Shown in pieces: positions 1 through 8,860 of a stretch of 64,000 bases of DNA. Every line of letters begins with the position of its first letter. The stretch's first letter is position 1. Position numbers and translations under genes: made by a program. The notes under the pieces are model-generated. The model saw only the letters and a list, made by a program, of their open reading frames with translations. It searched no databases and was not told where the DNA came from. The stretch is from CAZCFB01 sp964511535 (GTDB taxonomy: Bacteria; Myxococcota_A; Polyangia; GCA-2747355; CAZCFB01): assembly GCA_964511535.1 (NCBI GenBank), contig CAZEFW010000001.1:62001-126000 (forward strand), read 5' to 3'.

Positions 1-1161
1 CGCCACCACCTGCTCCATCCAGGCGGCCAGCTTCAGCATCTCCGGCTCCTTCATGCCGCGGGAGGTGAGCGATGGCGTGCCGAGGCGGATGCCGCTCGGG
101 TCGAACGGCTTGCGCGGGTCGAAGGGGACGGTGTTGTAGTTGCAGACGATGCCGGCGCGATCCAGGGCCTTGGCTGCCACCTTGCCGGCGACTCCCTTGC
201 CGGTCAGATCGATCAGGATCAGGTGGTTGTCCGTGCCTCCGCTCACCAGGTCGAAGCCCCGCTCCAGCAGCCCCCCGGCCAGGGCCCGGGCGTTGGTCAC
301 GATCTGGGCCGCGTAGTCCCGGAACTCGTCGGTGGACGCCTCCTGCAGCGCAACGGCGATGGCCGCGGTGGTGTGGTTGTGAGGGCCGCCCTGCAGGCCG
401 GGGAACAGCGCGTTGTTCAGCGCCTTGCGGTGGGCCTTCTTGCACAGGAACATGCCGCCGCGCGGGCCGCGCAGGGTCTTGTGGGTGGTGGTGGTCACCA
501 CGTCGGCGTGGGGCACCGGGCTCGGGTGCACGCCGGCGGCCACCAGCCCCGCGATGTGGGCGATGTCGGCGGCGAAGATGGCGCCCGCCTCGGCGGCGAT
601 GGAGCCGAAGGCCTCGAAGTCGATGACCCGCGGGTAGGCGGTGGCGCCGGCGTAGAGCAGCTTCGGCCGGTGCTTCAGCGCCAGGTCGCGGATCTGGTCG
701 TAGTCCAGCAGGTGGGTCTCGGGGTGGACCGTGTACTGCACCGGGTTGAAGTAGCTGCCGGTGATGCTCACCTTCCAGCCGTGGGTCAGGTGCCCGCCGT
801 GGGGCAGGCTCTGGCCCATCACCGTGTCACCCGGGCGGCAGAAGGCGAAGTAGACCGCCAGGTTGGCCGGCGAGCCAGAGTAGGGCTGCACGTTGGCCGA
901 CTGGGCGCCGAACAGCTTGCGGGCCCGCTTGCGCGCCAGCTTCTCCACAGCGTCGATGACCTGCTGGCCCTCGTAGTAGCGCCGGCCGGGGTAGCCCTCA
1001 GAGTACTTGTTCGTCAGCACCGATCCGGTGGCCTGCAGCACCGCCGCGGAGGCGTAGTTCTCCGACGGGATGAGGCGGATCTTGTCTGCCTGGCGCTGCT
1101 CCTCGGCCAGGATCATTTCAGCGATTTCGGGGTCAGTTGTCTTGATGGCGTCGATGGTCAT
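1..1161 (-). CDS. glyA: Serine hydroxymethyltransferase, 3' end cut by the window edge
   Basis: This PLP enzyme interconverts serine and glycine with tetrahydrofolate in the cytosol. The 387 codons seen start at the ATG at 1161 and read MTIDAIKTTDPEIAEMI, then family hallmarks: LIPSENYAS, SEGYPGRRYYEG, the substrate loop QPYSGSPAN, the PLP-lysine motif VTTTTHKTLRGPRGG and a late SLTSRGM. The family is usually about 415-420 residues, so only some 30 C-terminal residues are missing. An AAAGGA ribosome-binding site lies about 10 bases before the ATG. It follows the radical SAM gene by 38 bases on the same strand and may be co-transcribed with it. Identification rests on motifs and is firm. Confidence 0.97.
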   Translation of the reverse strand, partial: MTIDAIKTTDPEIAEMILAEEQRQADKIRLIPSENYASAAVLQATGSVLTNKYSEGYPGRRYYEGQQVIDAVEKLARKRARKLFGAQSANVQPYSGSPANLAVYFAFCRPGDTVMGQSLPHGGHLTHGWKVSITGSYFNPVQYTVHPETHLLDYDQIRDLALKHRPKLLYAGATAYPRVIDFEAFGSIAAEAGAIFAADIAHIAGLVAAGVHPSPVPHADVVTTTTHKTLRGPRGGMFLCKKAHRKALNNALFPGLQGGPHNHTTAAIAVALQEASTDEFRDYAAQIVTNARALAGGLLERGFDLVSGGTDNHLILIDLTGKGVAGKVAAKALDRAGIVCNYNTVPFDPRKPFDPSGIRLGTPSLTSRGMKEPEMLKLAAWMEQVVA

Positions 1162-1199
1162 GGCGAGCGGTCCTTTCGGGTCGAGCGGCACACTATAGC

Positions 1200-2192
1200 T
1201 CACTCAGCCTGACATTTGCACCGGAGCGAGGCCAGGAGGTGAGGGTCCTGGGTCTCGTTGAAGCGGGCCAGGGCGGCCCGCAGGGGGGCGGCGCAGAGGG
1301 GGCAGCCGGAGGGGACCTGCCGCGCGGGCAGGCCCTCGCTGCTCAGGCCCACGTGTACGGGCAGGTCGAACTCCTCGCGCAGCTTTCGCGTCACCGCCGC
1401 CACCAGCCACAGGGAAGGGGGCGCGTAGCGGCCAGCGACCAGCTCCTCGTACAGCTCGGTCTGCTCCGGCACGAAGGTGGGCTCCAGGGCGATGCGCACG
1501 GCCAGGCCCAGCTCGCGGGCCAGGTCGTTCAGGTAGCGCCCGGAGCGCAGGACGTCCAGGGCAGCCTCAGCGTCGCCGGTCCCCAGCGGCTTGAGCAGCA
1601 AATAGACCAGCAGCCCCACCCGGGGGCCGCAGGAGCTCAGGGCGCGGGCGGCGGCCTCGAACTGCTCCAGGGTGAACCCCTTGCGGATGCGCTCCTCCCG
1701 GATCTCGCGGTCCGCGCTCTCCAGGCCGATGCCCACCTCCAGCCGCGCGGCGCTCCCGGCCAGCGCCTGGATCAGCGGCCGCAGGGCCTCGGGGGAGATG
1801 TACTCGGGGCGGGACTCCACCAGCACGGCGCGCAGGGCGGGCAGCCGGTCAGCGGCCAGGGCCAGCAGGCGCCGGCGGGCCTCGGGCGAGACCTCCCCGT
1901 CGCACAGCAAGGACCCGGAGCAGAACAGGTCCAGCTCCACCACGTCGGCCAGGACCTCGGCGTGGGCCTCGAGGGCGGCGCGCAGCTGGCTCACGTACGC
2001 GTCGTCAGGCACGGGCGCCCCATCGCTGGTCAGGTGCTGCCAGAAACCGCAGTTGGTGCACCCGCCGGTGCGGCGGGCGAAGGCGCACCCCGGGGCGCGC
2101 AGGATCACCATCAGCCGCGCCCCGGCCACGCCGTCCACCGACGCGCGACCCAGCTCCACCCCCGCAGGCTGGTGGAGGTCCGCCGGGGTCAC
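1200..2192 (-). CDS. Elp3/RaSEA-like radical SAM protein
   Basis: The 330-residue protein has a cluster motif of CX8CX2C spacing (GCAFARRTGGCTNCGF, about residues 35-50) instead of the classical CX3CX2C. Wide spacing of this kind is known from Elp3 and from the archaeosine-synthase partner RaSEA (TIGR01210-type), which it resembles in the surrounding ILRAPGC and the later EVGIGLESADREIREERIRKGF stretch. Two late cysteine groups (CPLCAAPL and a terminal CKCQ) could bind metal or a second cluster. The start overlaps the stop of the carbamoyltransferase by 4 bases (ATGA), implying translational coupling. Being radical SAM is seen from the motif; the substrate is unknown. Archaeosine is not expected in bacteria, so a bacterial paralogue with another role is likely. 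Confidence 0.8.
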   Translation of the reverse strand: MTPADLHQPAGVELGRASVDGVAGARLMVILRAPGCAFARRTGGCTNCGFWQHLTSDGAPVPDDAYVSQLRAALEAHAEVLADVVELDLFCSGSLLCDGEVSPEARRRLLALAADRLPALRAVLVESRPEYISPEALRPLIQALAGSAARLEVGIGLESADREIREERIRKGFTLEQFEAAARALSSCGPRVGLLVYLLLKPLGTGDAEAALDVLRSGRYLNDLARELGLAVRIALEPTFVPEQTELYEELVAGRYAPPSLWLVAAVTRKLREEFDLPVHVGLSSEGLPARQVPSGCPLCAAPLRAALARFNETQDPHLLASLRCKCQAE

Positions 2193-3958
2193 CGGCCGGC
2201 CCCCTCCACCACATGGTCGCCGAGCACCAGGCAGTCCATGCCGGAGCGCCCAAAGGTGGCGATGGCCTCCTCCGGGGTGTTGACGATGGGCTCGCTGATG
2301 TTGAACGAGGTGTTGAGCACGGCGCCCACGCCGGTGCGCTCGCGGAAGCGCTGGATCAGCCGGTGATAGCGAGGCGCCGCGTCAGGGCTCACCCGGTGCA
2401 GGCGGGAGGTGGACCGGTGGGAGATGCCGTTCTCCTGCACCACCGCCGGGATCACCTGGCTCAGGCGATCGTCGCTGAGGGGCGCGGCGGTGAGCATGTA
2501 GTCCGCGCACAGGGTGCCGTCGGGCATGTCGAAGAACCGCTCCACCATCACGTCCAGCACCGACGGGGCGAAGGGCCGGAACGACTCCCTCATCTTGACC
2601 TGGGTGTTGATGCGCTGGCGGGTGTCGAAGCGGGTGGGATCGGCCAGGATCGACCGGTGCCCCAGGGCGCGGGGGCCGAACTCCAGCCGCCCCTGGTACC
2701 AGGCCACGATCTCGCCCTGGTCCAGCCGACGCGCCACCTCCGCGGTGACATCCTCCGGGCGGACGGACTCCAGGCCCGCGGCCGAGAGCGCCGCGCAGAT
2801 GCGCTCGTCGTCGTACTCCGGGCCGAGGTAGGCGTGATCCATGCGCGGCCGCCCGGGCTGCTCCAGCACCTCTGCGTGCAGCAGGGCGGCGGCGCCCAGG
2901 GCGGTCCCCGCGTCGTTGGCCGCGGGCTGCACCCAGAGCCGGCTGAACTGGGACTCGCGCAGGATCTTGTCGTTGGCCACGCAGTTGAGGGCCACGCCGC
3001 CAGCCAGGCAGATGGCGTCCACCGGCCCGCCCCCCGCCTCCCGGGACGCGGCGTTGGCCATACCGTGCAGCGTGCGCGCCAGGTGGACGATCGCCTCCTC
3101 GGTCACCGCCTGCAGCGCTGCGGCGATGGAGGCGTCCTCGTAGCGGTCCATGGGCTTGGGGCGCCGCTGGCCGAAGCGCCGCTCCAGCTCGTAGAAGTCG
3201 CCGCTGCGCAAGCGCATCACGTCGTTGTCCACCGCGAAGGTGCCGTCGCCCTGCAGCTGCACGATCTCGCGCATGGTCTCCAGGTGGCACTTGCCGGACA
3301 GCTCCCCCATGGGGTCGGTGATGGCCCCGTAGCCCATCATCTTTCCTGGCCCGGAGTAGGCGTCGAAGCCCAGCAGCTGGGACATCTTCTCCCAGACGAA
3401 CCCGAGGGAGTTGGGGTACGGGATCTCCAGCAGCCGCCGCAGCTTGCCCCCCTGGCCCACGCCGAGCCAGGTGGAGTGGAACTCGCCGATACCGTCGATG
3501 GCGAGCACCGCGGCGTCCTGCAGCGGGGAGACGGTGTAGGCGCTCGCAGCGTGGCACAGGTGGTGTCGCAGGGAGTGCACCTCGGCGGCGGGGAACCGCT
3601 CCTGCAGCAGCCGGCGGGCCTCCATGTTGGACGCGTGGAACGCCTCCTCGCCCTCGGGTGTGCCGAAGTCTCCGGGCCGTGCGCGCGCCGCGTCGGGCAG
3701 GTCGCTGTTGAGCCGCAGCCGCTCGTCCGGGTGGATCGAGAGGCCGACATGGTCCACGTCAGCCTCGGTGACCCCCGCCCTGAGGAGGCAGAACTTAATC
3801 GACTGCCAGGGCAGCTCGTGGGCGTTGTCCACCCGGGCGCGCTTGGCGTGCTTGATCCGGCTGAAGCGCTCCTCCTCCACGGCTGCGACGATCTCGCCGT
3901 CCCGGATCAGGGCCGCCGCCGACTCGTGGTAGGCGCTGTTGATGCCGAGGATGATCAT
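2189..3958 (-). CDS. Carbamoyltransferase, NodU/CmcH family
   Basis: The 589-residue protein begins MIILGINSAYHESAAALI, the Kae1-like ATPase start typical of NodU/CmcH/TobZ carbamoyltransferases. The VEEERFSRIKH, HHLCHAASAY, AGGVALNCVAN and QGRLEFGPRALGHRSI motifs follow at the expected places, and the C-terminal YrdC-like part is present (MRESFRPFAPSV). Such enzymes transfer a carbamoyl group from carbamoyl phosphate through carbamoyl-AMP to a hydroxyl on a sugar, antibiotic or other small molecule. Length is normal for the family. It is sandwiched in one unit between the FAD monooxygenase-like gene (9-base gap) and the radical SAM gene (4-base overlap), so the three probably act on one metabolite. 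The acceptor cannot be told from sequence. Confidence 0.93.
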   Translation of the reverse strand: MIILGINSAYHESAAALIRDGEIVAAVEEERFSRIKHAKRARVDNAHELPWQSIKFCLLRAGVTEADVDHVGLSIHPDERLRLNSDLPDAARARPGDFGTPEGEEAFHASNMEARRLLQERFPAAEVHSLRHHLCHAASAYTVSPLQDAAVLAIDGIGEFHSTWLGVGQGGKLRRLLEIPYPNSLGFVWEKMSQLLGFDAYSGPGKMMGYGAITDPMGELSGKCHLETMREIVQLQGDGTFAVDNDVMRLRSGDFYELERRFGQRRPKPMDRYEDASIAAALQAVTEEAIVHLARTLHGMANAASREAGGGPVDAICLAGGVALNCVANDKILRESQFSRLWVQPAANDAGTALGAAALLHAEVLEQPGRPRMDHAYLGPEYDDERICAALSAAGLESVRPEDVTAEVARRLDQGEIVAWYQGRLEFGPRALGHRSILADPTRFDTRQRINTQVKMRESFRPFAPSVLDVMVERFFDMPDGTLCADYMLTAAPLSDDRLSQVIPAVVQENGISHRSTSRLHRVSPDAAPRYHRLIQRFRERTGVGAVLNTSFNISEPIVNTPEEAIATFGRSGMDCLVLGDHVVEGAGR

Positions 3959-3967
3959 TGAATCTCC

Positions 3968-5245
3968 TTAGCGGATGGTCCTCACCAGGTGGTCCACCAC
4001 GTGCGAGGCGTCCCGCGCCACGCCGTAGAGCAGGCCAGATCCCCAGCCGTGCATCCATGTCAGGCCCACGAAGTACAGGCCCTCCAGGGCGGTGACGCCG
4101 CGCTGCTCCCGGGGGTAGCCCCCGTCGTCGAAGATGTCAGCTTCGATCCAGCGATGCCAGGTGGTGCGGTAGCCGGTGGCCCAGATGATGGCGCCGATCC
4201 CTTCGGCGTCCAGGGCGAGGGACCGCGGCGCCGGAGGCGGTCGGTGGCTGCTGACCACCGGCAGGCCCGCCGGGGCGTCGAGCCCCTGGAGATCCACGAA
4301 GGTGTCCACCAGCTCGGCCATGGCGCGGCTCGACTGGTCCAGCTCCCGCAGCCGCCCGTCCCGGTCATCCGCCAGGTGCAACACCCCGGGCTCGGAGCGA
4401 ACCACCCGCCCGAGCAGGGTCATCCCCTCGCCGGCCATCGCCCTGGGATCCGACGGGCCCCGCTGGCTCAGGTCGTAGAAGAACGGACGCGGCTCATCCC
4501 GCACCCGATCGCCCCCCGGGTGCTGGGCGAGCTGGATCTCCAGCAGGCCCAGCTCGTCGAGCCAGCGGAAGATGTCCCTCCCGCGGTAGCGACGGGGCAA
4601 CATGGCCCCGCGCCCCAGGCTCCAGAAGACGCGCCGGCCGGCCTGGTGAAGCTCCCTGGCGACCTGCCAGCCGGACTGGCCGCAGCCCACCACCAGCGCG
4701 GCCCCGTCGGCGAGAGCGTCTGCGCGCCTGAACTCCATGGAGTGCAGCTGCTGGACCCCGTCGCCGAGCTGCTCGCTCAGGGGCGGGATGCCGGCGGCGT
4801 GGAAGGTGCCGGTCGCCACCACCACCGCCTCGCAGGCCAGGTCGCCCGTGGAGGTCTGCAGCAGGTAGCCGCCCCCGTCGCGCCGGGTCACCGCCCGCAC
4901 CTCCACCCCCGCGCGAACCTCGCCGGCGTGGCGCTGCGCGTACGCCTGCAGCAGGTCTCGCACCTGGGCGGCGTCCATGAACTCCTCGGGATCCCCGGGC
5001 GAGGAGGCCTCACCGGGCAGGCGGCACTGCCAGTTCTGGGTCACCAGCCGCAGCGCCTGCCATGGCAGGGTGGCCCACATGTTGGCCACCTGGCCGCGCT
5101 CGAGCACCACATGCTCCACCCCGTGCTGGCGCAGGTAGTAGCTGGCGGCCAGGCCCGACTGCCCGGCGCCCACCACGGCGACCCGGGTCGTCTCAACCAC
5201 CGGCGTCTTCGTCGCTTCCGCTGTTGGCAGGGGCGGCCGCCTCAC
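3968..5245 (-). CDS. Flavin-containing monooxygenase-like NAD(P)/FAD oxidoreductase
   Basis: A 425-residue two-dinucleotide-binding-domain flavoprotein. The FAD site is VAVVGAGQSGLAASYYL near residue 22, the NADPH site is LVVGCGQSGWQVARELH near residue 185, and the ATGYRTTW motif closing the fold lies near residue 365. This layout fits the CzcO/FMO-like group that oxygenates heteroatoms or acts as Baeyer-Villiger enzymes. The GTG at 5245 has a good GGAAGGA site 8 bases upstream, but it lies inside the preceding zinc-finger gene. A second GTG at 5200 would leave only an 8-base overlap and begin just before the FAD motif, so the start is uncertain. It probably oxidises the same compound that the adjacent carbamoyltransferase decorates (inference). 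Confidence 0.85.
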   Translation of the reverse strand: MRRPPLPTAEATKTPVVETTRVAVVGAGQSGLAASYYLRQHGVEHVVLERGQVANMWATLPWQALRLVTQNWQCRLPGEASSPGDPEEFMDAAQVRDLLQAYAQRHAGEVRAGVEVRAVTRRDGGGYLLQTSTGDLACEAVVVATGTFHAAGIPPLSEQLGDGVQQLHSMEFRRADALADGAALVVGCGQSGWQVARELHQAGRRVFWSLGRGAMLPRRYRGRDIFRWLDELGLLEIQLAQHPGGDRVRDEPRPFFYDLSQRGPSDPRAMAGEGMTLLGRVVRSEPGVLHLADDRDGRLRELDQSSRAMAELVDTFVDLQGLDAPAGLPVVSSHRPPPAPRSLALDAEGIGAIIWATGYRTTWHRWIEADIFDDGGYPREQRGVTALEGLYFVGLTWMHGWGSGLLYGVARDASHVVDHLVRTIR

Positions 5246-5480
5246 CGAGCCGGTCCTTCCAGCCGCGGAACTTGTGCAGCAGCTCGCCCATGACCGGCTC
5301 GGGCACGGGTTCCTCGGGCATGGCGCCCAGGGTCTCGACGGTGACCTTCATCTGGTGCAGGTACTCGCGGCAGTCGCGGCACAGGCCCACGTGCTTCTGA
5401 AACTCGAGCCGGTCCTCCAGGGACATGGTCTCCTCGAGGTACTCGGTGATCAGCTCTGTCATCTCGGCGCAGGTGAGCAT
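5193..5480 (-). CDS. Small zinc-finger (anti-sigma-type) protein
   Basis: The 95-residue protein starts MLTCAEMTELITEYLEETM and continues with HVGLCRDCREYL, giving the CX(n)HX3CX2C zinc-binding pattern of ZAS-domain anti-sigma factors. No membrane segment is present, so it would be a soluble form. The ATG at 5480 is preferred over an upstream in-frame start at 5564 because the family begins here and a GAGG site lies about 12 bases before it. No sigma factor gene is adjacent, so a sigma partner cannot be named. It overlaps the downstream oxidoreductase and may regulate that operon or simply be a free metal-binding adaptor. Confidence 0.75.
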   Translation of the reverse strand: MLTCAEMTELITEYLEETMSLEDRLEFQKHVGLCRDCREYLHQMKVTVETLGAMPEEPVPEPVMGELLHKFRGWKDRLGEAAAPANSGSDEDAGG

Positions 5481-5579
5481 CTTCTGTTCCACCTCGGCGG
5501 TCAGTCGGCGTGGGTTTGACCGGCCACCCAGTCGAGTATCGGCCCCGAGCGTCCGGGGGGTCAAGGGCGCCTGCCGGCG

Positions 5580-6281
5580 CTACTTGATCAGCTTGTTCTC
5601 CTTGTCGGAGAGCTCGTCGTCCCAGCCGGGGTGGATCTTCTCGTCCACCACCTGATTCTGCACCGCGAACTCCATGGCGAGCACCAGCATGGCGAGCTCC
5701 AGGGGCGTGCCGGTGCGCCGCAGCACCGCCTCCGAGACGCTCAGGCGGCAGCAGCCGTCGCTGGACATCCACACCCTGCCGCCGCCCGTGCTGCCCGACA
5801 GCTCCATGCCGAAGTCGAGGGAGGTGTCCTCGGCGCTGATGTGCAGGCTGTAGTGGCGCTGCTGCACCTTGATCTCCGAGGCGCCGACCTTGCCTTCGAG
5901 CTTCAGGTCCTTGCCCTTTCGGGTCACGTTGATGACCGCCGGCTTGCCCGCCACCGTGCCCACCAGCTGGTCCCCCTTGCGGGTCAGCTTCCAGCGGGCC
6001 AGCTTCTTGACCTTCAGCTTCTTGCGCTTGATCTCCTCGGGCTCGTGGCGCTTGTCCACCACGCCGGACACGCCCTTGCCCGCCTTCACCACGCCCCGGC
6101 GGCCCACCATGATCCACTTGTCGGTGACCCGGACCTCCAGGGCAGGGTTGCCTCCGATGGTGAAGCGCATGGCCGATACGCCGATGGGCGGCTTCTTCTT
6201 ATCCACGCCAGAGCAGCCGCAGAGCAGGGCGGCCAGCGCGATGAATAACGCGGTTCGCATGGCTGGCGAGTATACCCCCAT
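5580..6281 (-). CDS. Predicted lipoprotein, paralogue of the upstream gene
   Basis: The protein of 233 residues has a signal peptide ending in the lipobox ALLCGC, so it should be lipid-anchored to a membrane. I do not recognise a domain. The ATG at 6281 shares one base with the stop of the upstream gene (TGATG) and has a GGAAGGAG site, so it is preferred to the internal ATG at 6260. It resembles its upstream neighbour in plan and in the C-terminal third: a hydrophobic LELAMLVLAMEFA stretch and then a HPGW motif, against YLLLMAAVELLA and KPGW. A basic patch (IKRKKLKVKKLARWK) sits mid-protein. It looks like a recently duplicated, coupled pair. Confidence 0.75.
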   Translation of the reverse strand: MGVYSPAMRTALFIALAALLCGCSGVDKKKPPIGVSAMRFTIGGNPALEVRVTDKWIMVGRRGVVKAGKGVSGVVDKRHEPEEIKRKKLKVKKLARWKLTRKGDQLVGTVAGKPAVINVTRKGKDLKLEGKVGASEIKVQQRHYSLHISAEDTSLDFGMELSGSTGGGRVWMSSDGCCRLSVSEAVLRRTGTPLELAMLVLAMEFAVQNQVVDEKIHPGWDDELSDKENKLIK

Positions 6282-6946
6282 CACCGCTCCTTCCGCTGGT
6301 AATGATCCGGCGGCGCGCCGATCCAGCCCGGCTTGTTGATGTCGCCGATGCGGCGGTGGTGCGCCAGCAGCTCCACCGCCGCCATGAGCAGCAGGTACTC
6401 CACCGCGGTGTCGGTCCGATCCAGCGCGGCCTGGTGGATGGTCAGCACATACTGGTGCCCTCCGGTGGCGTAGATCCGCCGGCCCCGGGCCAGCACCGGC
6501 GAGGCCGCGAAGTTGAGCCCCATGTCCATGAGCATGATGTCCAGCCGCGCCGGCTCCAGCACGATGGCCAGGCTCGCCAGGCCCACGTTGCCCCGCATGT
6601 GCAGGGTGTCGCCCGACCGGCTGACCGTGACGCGGGCTTCGTACCCCTCCACCTTGCCCTCCAGCTGCTGCCCCACCCGACGCAGGCGCCAGTTGCCGTG
6701 GCTGAAAACATCCCGGTCCTGATTGGATCGGAACAGCACCCGCTTGCCCATCATGCCCGACACCCCGCCCGCCTCATCCTTGACCAGCCCTCTGCCCCCG
6801 ATGGTCAACGCCGCCTTACCCGCCCGGATCGTCACCAGCTCCGCCCCCTGGAACTTCACCGAAAGCGCCGTCTCCGCGGACCTGTCCTGAACCCCCGAAG
6901 CGCACCCACAGCCCAACACCAACAGCGCCAGAGTCAACCGCCTCAT
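6281..6946 (-). CDS. Predicted lipoprotein, first of a paralogous pair
   Basis: A 221-residue protein beginning MRRLTLALLVLGCGCASG, a short lipoprotein signal with a cysteine-rich lipobox. No known domain is recognised. The body is predicted beta-rich, with an IGGRGLVKDEAGGVSG segment that matches MVGRRGVVKAGKGVSG in the downstream paralogue, and a C-terminal hydrophobic helix before KPGW. The start codon lies inside the first unit of an octamer tandem repeat (6943-6990), and no convincing Shine-Dalgarno sequence precedes it. Translation of the downstream lipoprotein is coupled through TGATG. Confidence 0.75.
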   Translation of the reverse strand: MRRLTLALLVLGCGCASGVQDRSAETALSVKFQGAELVTIRAGKAALTIGGRGLVKDEAGGVSGMMGKRVLFRSNQDRDVFSHGNWRLRRVGQQLEGKVEGYEARVTVSRSGDTLHMRGNVGLASLAIVLEPARLDIMLMDMGLNFAASPVLARGRRIYATGGHQYVLTIHQAALDRTDTAVEYLLLMAAVELLAHHRRIGDINKPGWIGAPPDHYQRKER

Positions 6947-6990
6947 TCTGTCATTCTGTCATTTCGTCGTTCTGTCATTTTGTCATTCTG
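6943..6990. repeat. Tandem octamer repeat, 6 copies, containing a start codon
   Basis: Six consecutive octamers with consensus TCATTCTG (plus strand) run without interruption; copies 1, 2 and 6 are identical and 3-5 differ by one or two bases. On the minus strand each unit reads CAGAATGA, so every intact unit offers an ATG. The ATG in the last minus-strand unit is the start of the lipoprotein gene at 6946. Because the period is 8, successive ATGs fall in different frames. Confidence 0.9.
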
Positions 6991-7006
6991 CGGCCCCAGG
7001 CCGCCG

Positions 7007-8761
7007 TCAAGCTTCCAACTGCACCCGCAACCTCTCAAACCGCCGCTGCAGGTCCGCCTTGCCCTCGGGCGAGAGCATCTTCTCGCGGATCTTCTCGGGC
7101 AGCATCTCCGCCTCGGTGCACTCGATGACCGCCGCCATCTCCTGCATGCGCTTCTCGGCGTCCTCGGCCGACGGGATGAACCCATCGAGCGCCTGCTTCA
7201 GGTGCGCCGCGGTGATGGCGTCGGCGCCCTCCAGCAACGACAGCCGCCGCGCCCGGTTCACCACGCCCTCCACGTCCGCGCCGGACAGCCGCTTTGCGCC
7301 GCAGTCGGGTACGTCCGCGGCCAGGATCTCCACGCCGTTCTTCTTGCCCATCACCACGAACATCTCCCGCAGCTCCTCCTCGCCCTGGGGGTAGAACAGC
7401 GCGATGTGGATCTCGGCCCGGCCCTGGCGCTTGATGTCGATGGGCAGCAGGTCCGGCCGGCAGGTCATCAGGAACCAGACGATCTTGCCGCGGAAGTTGG
7501 TGTTGCCCATCTGCGAGGCGATCTGGGCGAAGACCCGGTTCTGGGTGCCCGAGTCGCCCGACTGGCCGCGGTTGCCCAGGGCCGCGTCCGCCTCGTCCAC
7601 CATCACCACCACAGGCCCCATGACCTGCAGCACCTTGAGGATCTTCTCCAGGTTCCCCTCGGTCTCGCCCACATACTTGGAGCGGAAGTTGAGCAGCTTG
7701 AGGCAGGAGATGCCCACCGTGCCGGCGTAGCACTCGGCGAGGAACGACTTGCCCGTGCCCACCGGGCCGCACAGCAGGTACCCCATGGGCGCGGCGTCCA
7801 GGTGCCCCTCCCGGATCAGCCGCCCGTCGTCGCGCAGCCGCTTTTTGGCCGCCACGTGGCCCACCACCATGTCCAGGTTGTGCTGGGGCTCGACGAACTC
7901 CACCATGCCCGAGCACGCCCCCTCGATCATGGTCTTCTTGTAGTCCTTGAGCTGGTCCAGGGTCACGGCCTTCTTGTGACGCAGCGCCCCCTGCAGCAGC
8001 CCCTGCAGGTTCACCAGGGTGAGCCCGGCGGTGAGCTCGGCGAGCAGCTCGGGCTTCACCTCGCAGATGCTGTCGAAGGTCCTGCCGGCCCGCACCCAGT
8101 CGATGAAGGAGAGCCGGTCCTGCACGGCAGGGAAGGGCAGCTCGATCTCCTGGGTGTGGGCGCTGCGCACCAGCGCCGCGTGAAGGTCGCTGACCTTCTC
8201 GCTGATGAGGCAGAAGCCGAAGTTGACCCGCTTGATGTACGGGTTGCGGGCCCAGCCCATCATGGTGGCCAGGTTGGCAGCCAGGTCCTTGGAGGTGTGG
8301 GACACCGCCGTGGACGGCAAGCAGAGGTGGGCGTAGTCCATGATCAGCGCCACCGCGGGCCGGTCCTTGTCGCTCTTGCCCACCAGCATCAGCTCCAGGA
8401 AGCGGTTGAGCAGCGCCAGCACCCGCACCGGGTCGCGCGGGATCTCCCCCAGCTTGCCGATGTGGCGCTCGATGAGCCGGTTCATCTCCTGCAGGCGCTC
8501 CTTGTTGGCGCCGGCCAGAGCCCGGGGCGGGCGGGTCATGTCGTAGTACAGCACCAGGTCCCAGGAGCCGAACACCTGGGTGGCGAGGAACTCGGGCAGC
8601 ACCCGGTACTCCACCTTCTCGCGCTCTTCCACCCGCACCAGGTCGTCCACGTTGCCGTGCAGCACGAACATGCTGGTGTTGCCAGCGTAGTACACCTTGC
8701 CCAGGTCCCGGGCCCACTCGGGGTAGGAGTTGGGGAAGTTGGCCTTCTTTTCGCTGCTCAT
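7007..8761 (-). CDS. Ycf46-like AAA+ ATPase
   Basis: The 584-residue cytosolic protein has an N-terminal non-catalytic region (about 1-300), beginning with SYPEWARDLGKVYYAGNTS, and a C-terminal AAA+ module. Walker A is LLCGPVGTGKSFLAE, Walker B is VVVMVDEADAAL, the sensor region is FLMTCRPDLLP, and RQGRAEIHI holds the likely arginine finger. A helical lid and a small C-terminal helical tail follow. The plan matches the Ycf46/FtsH-Cdc48-like bacterial ATPases whose role is poorly known (protein remodelling is inferred). It precedes the lipoprotein pair on the same strand with a 60-base gap holding the octamer repeat, so co-transcription is possible. All core ATPase motifs are intact. Confidence 0.85.
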   Translation of the reverse strand: MSSEKKANFPNSYPEWARDLGKVYYAGNTSMFVLHGNVDDLVRVEEREKVEYRVLPEFLATQVFGSWDLVLYYDMTRPPRALAGANKERLQEMNRLIERHIGKLGEIPRDPVRVLALLNRFLELMLVGKSDKDRPAVALIMDYAHLCLPSTAVSHTSKDLAANLATMMGWARNPYIKRVNFGFCLISEKVSDLHAALVRSAHTQEIELPFPAVQDRLSFIDWVRAGRTFDSICEVKPELLAELTAGLTLVNLQGLLQGALRHKKAVTLDQLKDYKKTMIEGACSGMVEFVEPQHNLDMVVGHVAAKKRLRDDGRLIREGHLDAAPMGYLLCGPVGTGKSFLAECYAGTVGISCLKLLNFRSKYVGETEGNLEKILKVLQVMGPVVVMVDEADAALGNRGQSGDSGTQNRVFAQIASQMGNTNFRGKIVWFLMTCRPDLLPIDIKRQGRAEIHIALFYPQGEEELREMFVVMGKKNGVEILAADVPDCGAKRLSGADVEGVVNRARRLSLLEGADAITAAHLKQALDGFIPSAEDAEKRMQEMAAVIECTEAEMLPEKIREKMLSPEGKADLQRRFERLRVQLEA

Positions 8762-8860
8762 ACTCGCTCTCCAGTCGTGACAGGTGGGGCCATGAGGATA
8801 GCGCCATCTGGCGCCGCGTGGAACCCGGCGCGATGGCCCGGTTCGAGTGCAGAATTACAT

